From: Flavobacteriaceae bacterium
Lineage (GTDB): Bacteria > Bacteroidota > Bacteroidia > Flavobacteriales > Flavobacteriaceae
Length of the DNA stretch: 7,616 bases
Reading direction: 5' to 3'
Assembly: GCA_030694835.1 (NCBI GenBank)
Contig: JAUYUF010000313.1
Coordinates: 1 to 7,616 of the forward strand
This document shows, piece after piece, positions 6,478 through 7,616 of the stretch. Numbering within the stretch: position 1 is the stretch's first letter; each line of letters opens with the position of its first letter. Position numbers and translations under genes: made by a program. The notes beneath the pieces are model-generated. The model was not told where the DNA came from. It was given only the letters and a program-made list of their open reading frames with translations, and did not search any database.

Positions 6478-7338
6478 ATGAATCAAGAAAAAATAATTAA
6501 ATCGACAAGCGGCTATTTATGGGTCGTAATTTTTATAGTATTTATTGCTATTGGAATCTTTGGAATCAGCGAGTATAATTCACCATGGTTTATAATACCA
6601 ATTGTTCTTGGAATTATAATTCTTCCTGGATTTTTCTTAATTAATCCCAATACTGCAAAAGTATTATTGCTTTTTGGAAAGTATATTGGAACCGTAAAAG
6701 ACAATGGATTTTTTTGGGCAAATCCATTTTATATTAAAAATAGTATTTCATTAAGAGCTCATAATTTTGACAGTGAACGCGTAAAAGTTAACGACAAGTT
6801 AGGAAATCCGATTATGATCAGTACTATTTTAGTTTGGCGTGTAAAAGATACTTTTAAAGCAGCTTTTGATGTTGATAATTTTGAAAGTTTTGTAAGAGTA
6901 CAATCTGATGCAGCAGTTCGAAAACTAGCTAGTTTATATCCTTATGATAATTTTGAAGACGATGGAAAAGCTGAAGAAATTACGTTGCGAGCCAGTGTAA
7001 ATGAAGTAAGCGACGCTTTAGAAGTTGAATTATCCGAACGATTGGCTATGGCAGGAATTGAAGTGCTCGAAGCCCGAATCGGGTATTTGGCCTATGCACA
7101 AGAAATTGCGAATGCGATGTTAAAACGCCAACAAGCAACTGCCATAATTGCAGCGCGACATAAAATTGTAGAAGGCGCGGTGAGTATGGTTGAAATGGCT
7201 TTAGACCGATTGAGCAAAAGAAATATTGTCAACTTAGACGAAGAAAGAAAAGCTGCGATGGTTAGCAATTTGATGGTGGTTCTTTGTTCTGATAAAGACA
7301 CTACTCCCATAATTAATACAGGGACTTTAAATCATTAA
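6478..7338 (+). CDS. SPFH (band 7/prohibitin) domain membrane protein
   Basis: This is an SPFH/band-7 superfamily protein of 286 residues, the group that includes stomatin, prohibitin, flotillin and HflK/C. Two hydrophobic segments (about 13-31 and 37-54) form a membrane hairpin or two transmembrane helices. The SPFH domain follows from about 55: INPNTAKVLLLFGKYIGTV (55-73), GFFWANPFY (77-85), LRAHNFDSERVKVNDKLGNP (92-111) and VWRVKDTFKAAFDVDNF (119-135). An Ala/Glu-rich helix (about 170-245) probably drives oligomerisation. The tail VSNLMVVLCSDKDTTPIINTGTL is conserved in the bacterial SPFH subgroup I know from memory. Such proteins usually build ring or cage-like membrane scaffolds, often with a protease or signalling partner. 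No protease-type partner (NfeD or FtsH) is next to it here. It is divergent from the nuclease and followed at 92 bases by a small DUF4177-like gene. Its precise role is unknown. Confidence 0.9.
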   Translation: MNQEKIIKSTSGYLWVVIFIVFIAIGIFGISEYNSPWFIIPIVLGIIILPGFFLINPNTAKVLLLFGKYIGTVKDNGFFWANPFYIKNSISLRAHNFDSERVKVNDKLGNPIMISTILVWRVKDTFKAAFDVDNFESFVRVQSDAAVRKLASLYPYDNFEDDGKAEEITLRASVNEVSDALEVELSERLAMAGIEVLEARIGYLAYAQEIANAMLKRQQATAIIAARHKIVEGAVSMVEMALDRLSKRNIVNLDEERKAAMVSNLMVVLCSDKDTTPIINTGTLNH

Positions 7339-7361
7339 AAGCCAAAATAATTGTTATGAAG

Positions 7362-7397
7362 TTGCCTAATTTAATAAGATTCTAATTATTACTTTAG
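7362..7397 (+). promoter_or_regulatory. Weak promoter candidate before the DUF4177-like gene
   Basis: TTG (7362-7364) and TACTTTAG (7390-7397, one mismatch to TAnnTTTG) are separated by 25 bases, slightly longer than usual. If real, transcription would start after the ATG at 7401. The gene would then begin at the ATG at 7431, which agrees with the protein family start. Confidence 0.3.
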
Positions 7398-7430
7398 CAA
7401 ATGATTTTATCAATACTTAAAACTACTTTT

Positions 7431-7595
7431 ATGAAAGAATACAAGTTTATCAAGCAAAAAGGAACCCCTATTAAAAAAGATGAAGATTTTGAAGATTTAT
7501 TAAATAGCTATGCAAAAACTGGTTGGAGAGTTATCAATACTTTTGTGCATCGAGGTGCTGTAAAAGCCGTTTTAGAAAGAGATAAAAAAGATTAA
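7431..7595 (+). CDS. Small DUF4177-like protein of unknown function
   Basis: This is a 54-residue protein resembling the DUF4177 family: an N-terminal beta strand (MKEYKFIKQK), a helix with EDFEDLLNSYAKTGWRVINTF (about 23-43; the 'GW' followed by a hydrophobic strand is the family signature), and a final strand ending AVLERDKKD. No membrane segment or signal peptide is seen. The frame also opens at an ATG at 7401, adding MILSILKTTF. I chose 7431 because the family starts with the M-K-x-Y-K strand and because a possible promoter box lies just before 7401. It follows the SPFH gene on the same strand after 92 bases, with no clear terminator between them, so they could be co-transcribed. Family function is not established. 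The call rests on remembered family pattern, not on a search. Confidence 0.7.
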   Translation: MKEYKFIKQKGTPIKKDEDFEDLLNSYAKTGWRVINTFVHRGAVKAVLERDKKD

Positions 7596-7616
7596 AATGT
7601 TTTATAAAAATAGACC

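Noticed and set aside
7092..7310. Antisense frame within the SPFH gene (also 6513-6704)
   Set aside because: It mirrors the conserved SPFH coding sequence and shows no independent features.
7597..7616. Start of another gene (ATG two bases after the DUF4177-like stop, reading MFYKNR)
   Set aside because: Only six codons fit before the window ends, so a real gene cannot be told from chance.

Overview
The window is A/T-rich chromosomal DNA, about one third G+C by eye. It reads like a member of the Bacteroidota, most likely a Flavobacteriia-type organism. The support is separate trpG, trpD, trpC and trpF genes in the order G-D-C-F-B-A, A/T-rich translation starts without clear Shine-Dalgarno sites, candidate promoters resembling the Bacteroidota -33/-7 type (TTTG, then TAnnTTTG-like boxes), and protein variants such as the TrpF 'DLNSRLE' phosphate loop.

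Region 1 (23-4982) is the distal part of a tryptophan biosynthesis operon on the + strand: trpG, trpD, trpC, trpF, trpB, trpA. With trpE presumably just outside the left edge, these genes take chorismate to tryptophan. TrpE/TrpG make anthranilate, TrpD adds phosphoribosyl, TrpF isomerises, TrpC closes the indole ring, and TrpA/TrpB make tryptophan. From trpD onward each gene overlaps the next by 4, 4, 8 and 11 bases, which suggests translational coupling. The trpG-trpD junction is the only one with a gap, and it contains a nine-codon mini-ORF whose stop overlaps the preferred trpD ATG. All catalytic residues I could place are present, so all six genes look functional.

Region 2 (4983-5537) holds a 78-residue tandem-CDGSH [2Fe-2S] protein gene on the same strand. 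It is followed by a perfect 12-bp hairpin terminator with A and T tracts on its two sides. I see no terminator between trpA and this gene, so trp transcripts may run into it. About 190 bases of nearly empty A/T-rich sequence follow.

Region 3 (5538-7616) has a secreted S1/P1-type zinc nuclease on the - strand. Divergent from it are a two-transmembrane SPFH/band-7 protein and a 54-residue DUF4177-like protein on the + strand. The 151-bp divergent spacer carries the best promoter candidate of the window and three ATATC repeats at an exact 11-base spacing.

Overall this looks like ordinary core-genome content. I see no mobile element, CRISPR array, RNA gene or defence locus, and no strong evidence for an undescribed system. 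The points worth a second look are the unexplained attachment of the CDGSH gene to the trp operon, the trpG-trpD junction, the offset N-terminal zinc-ligand tryptophan of the nuclease, and the SPFH/DUF4177-like pair.
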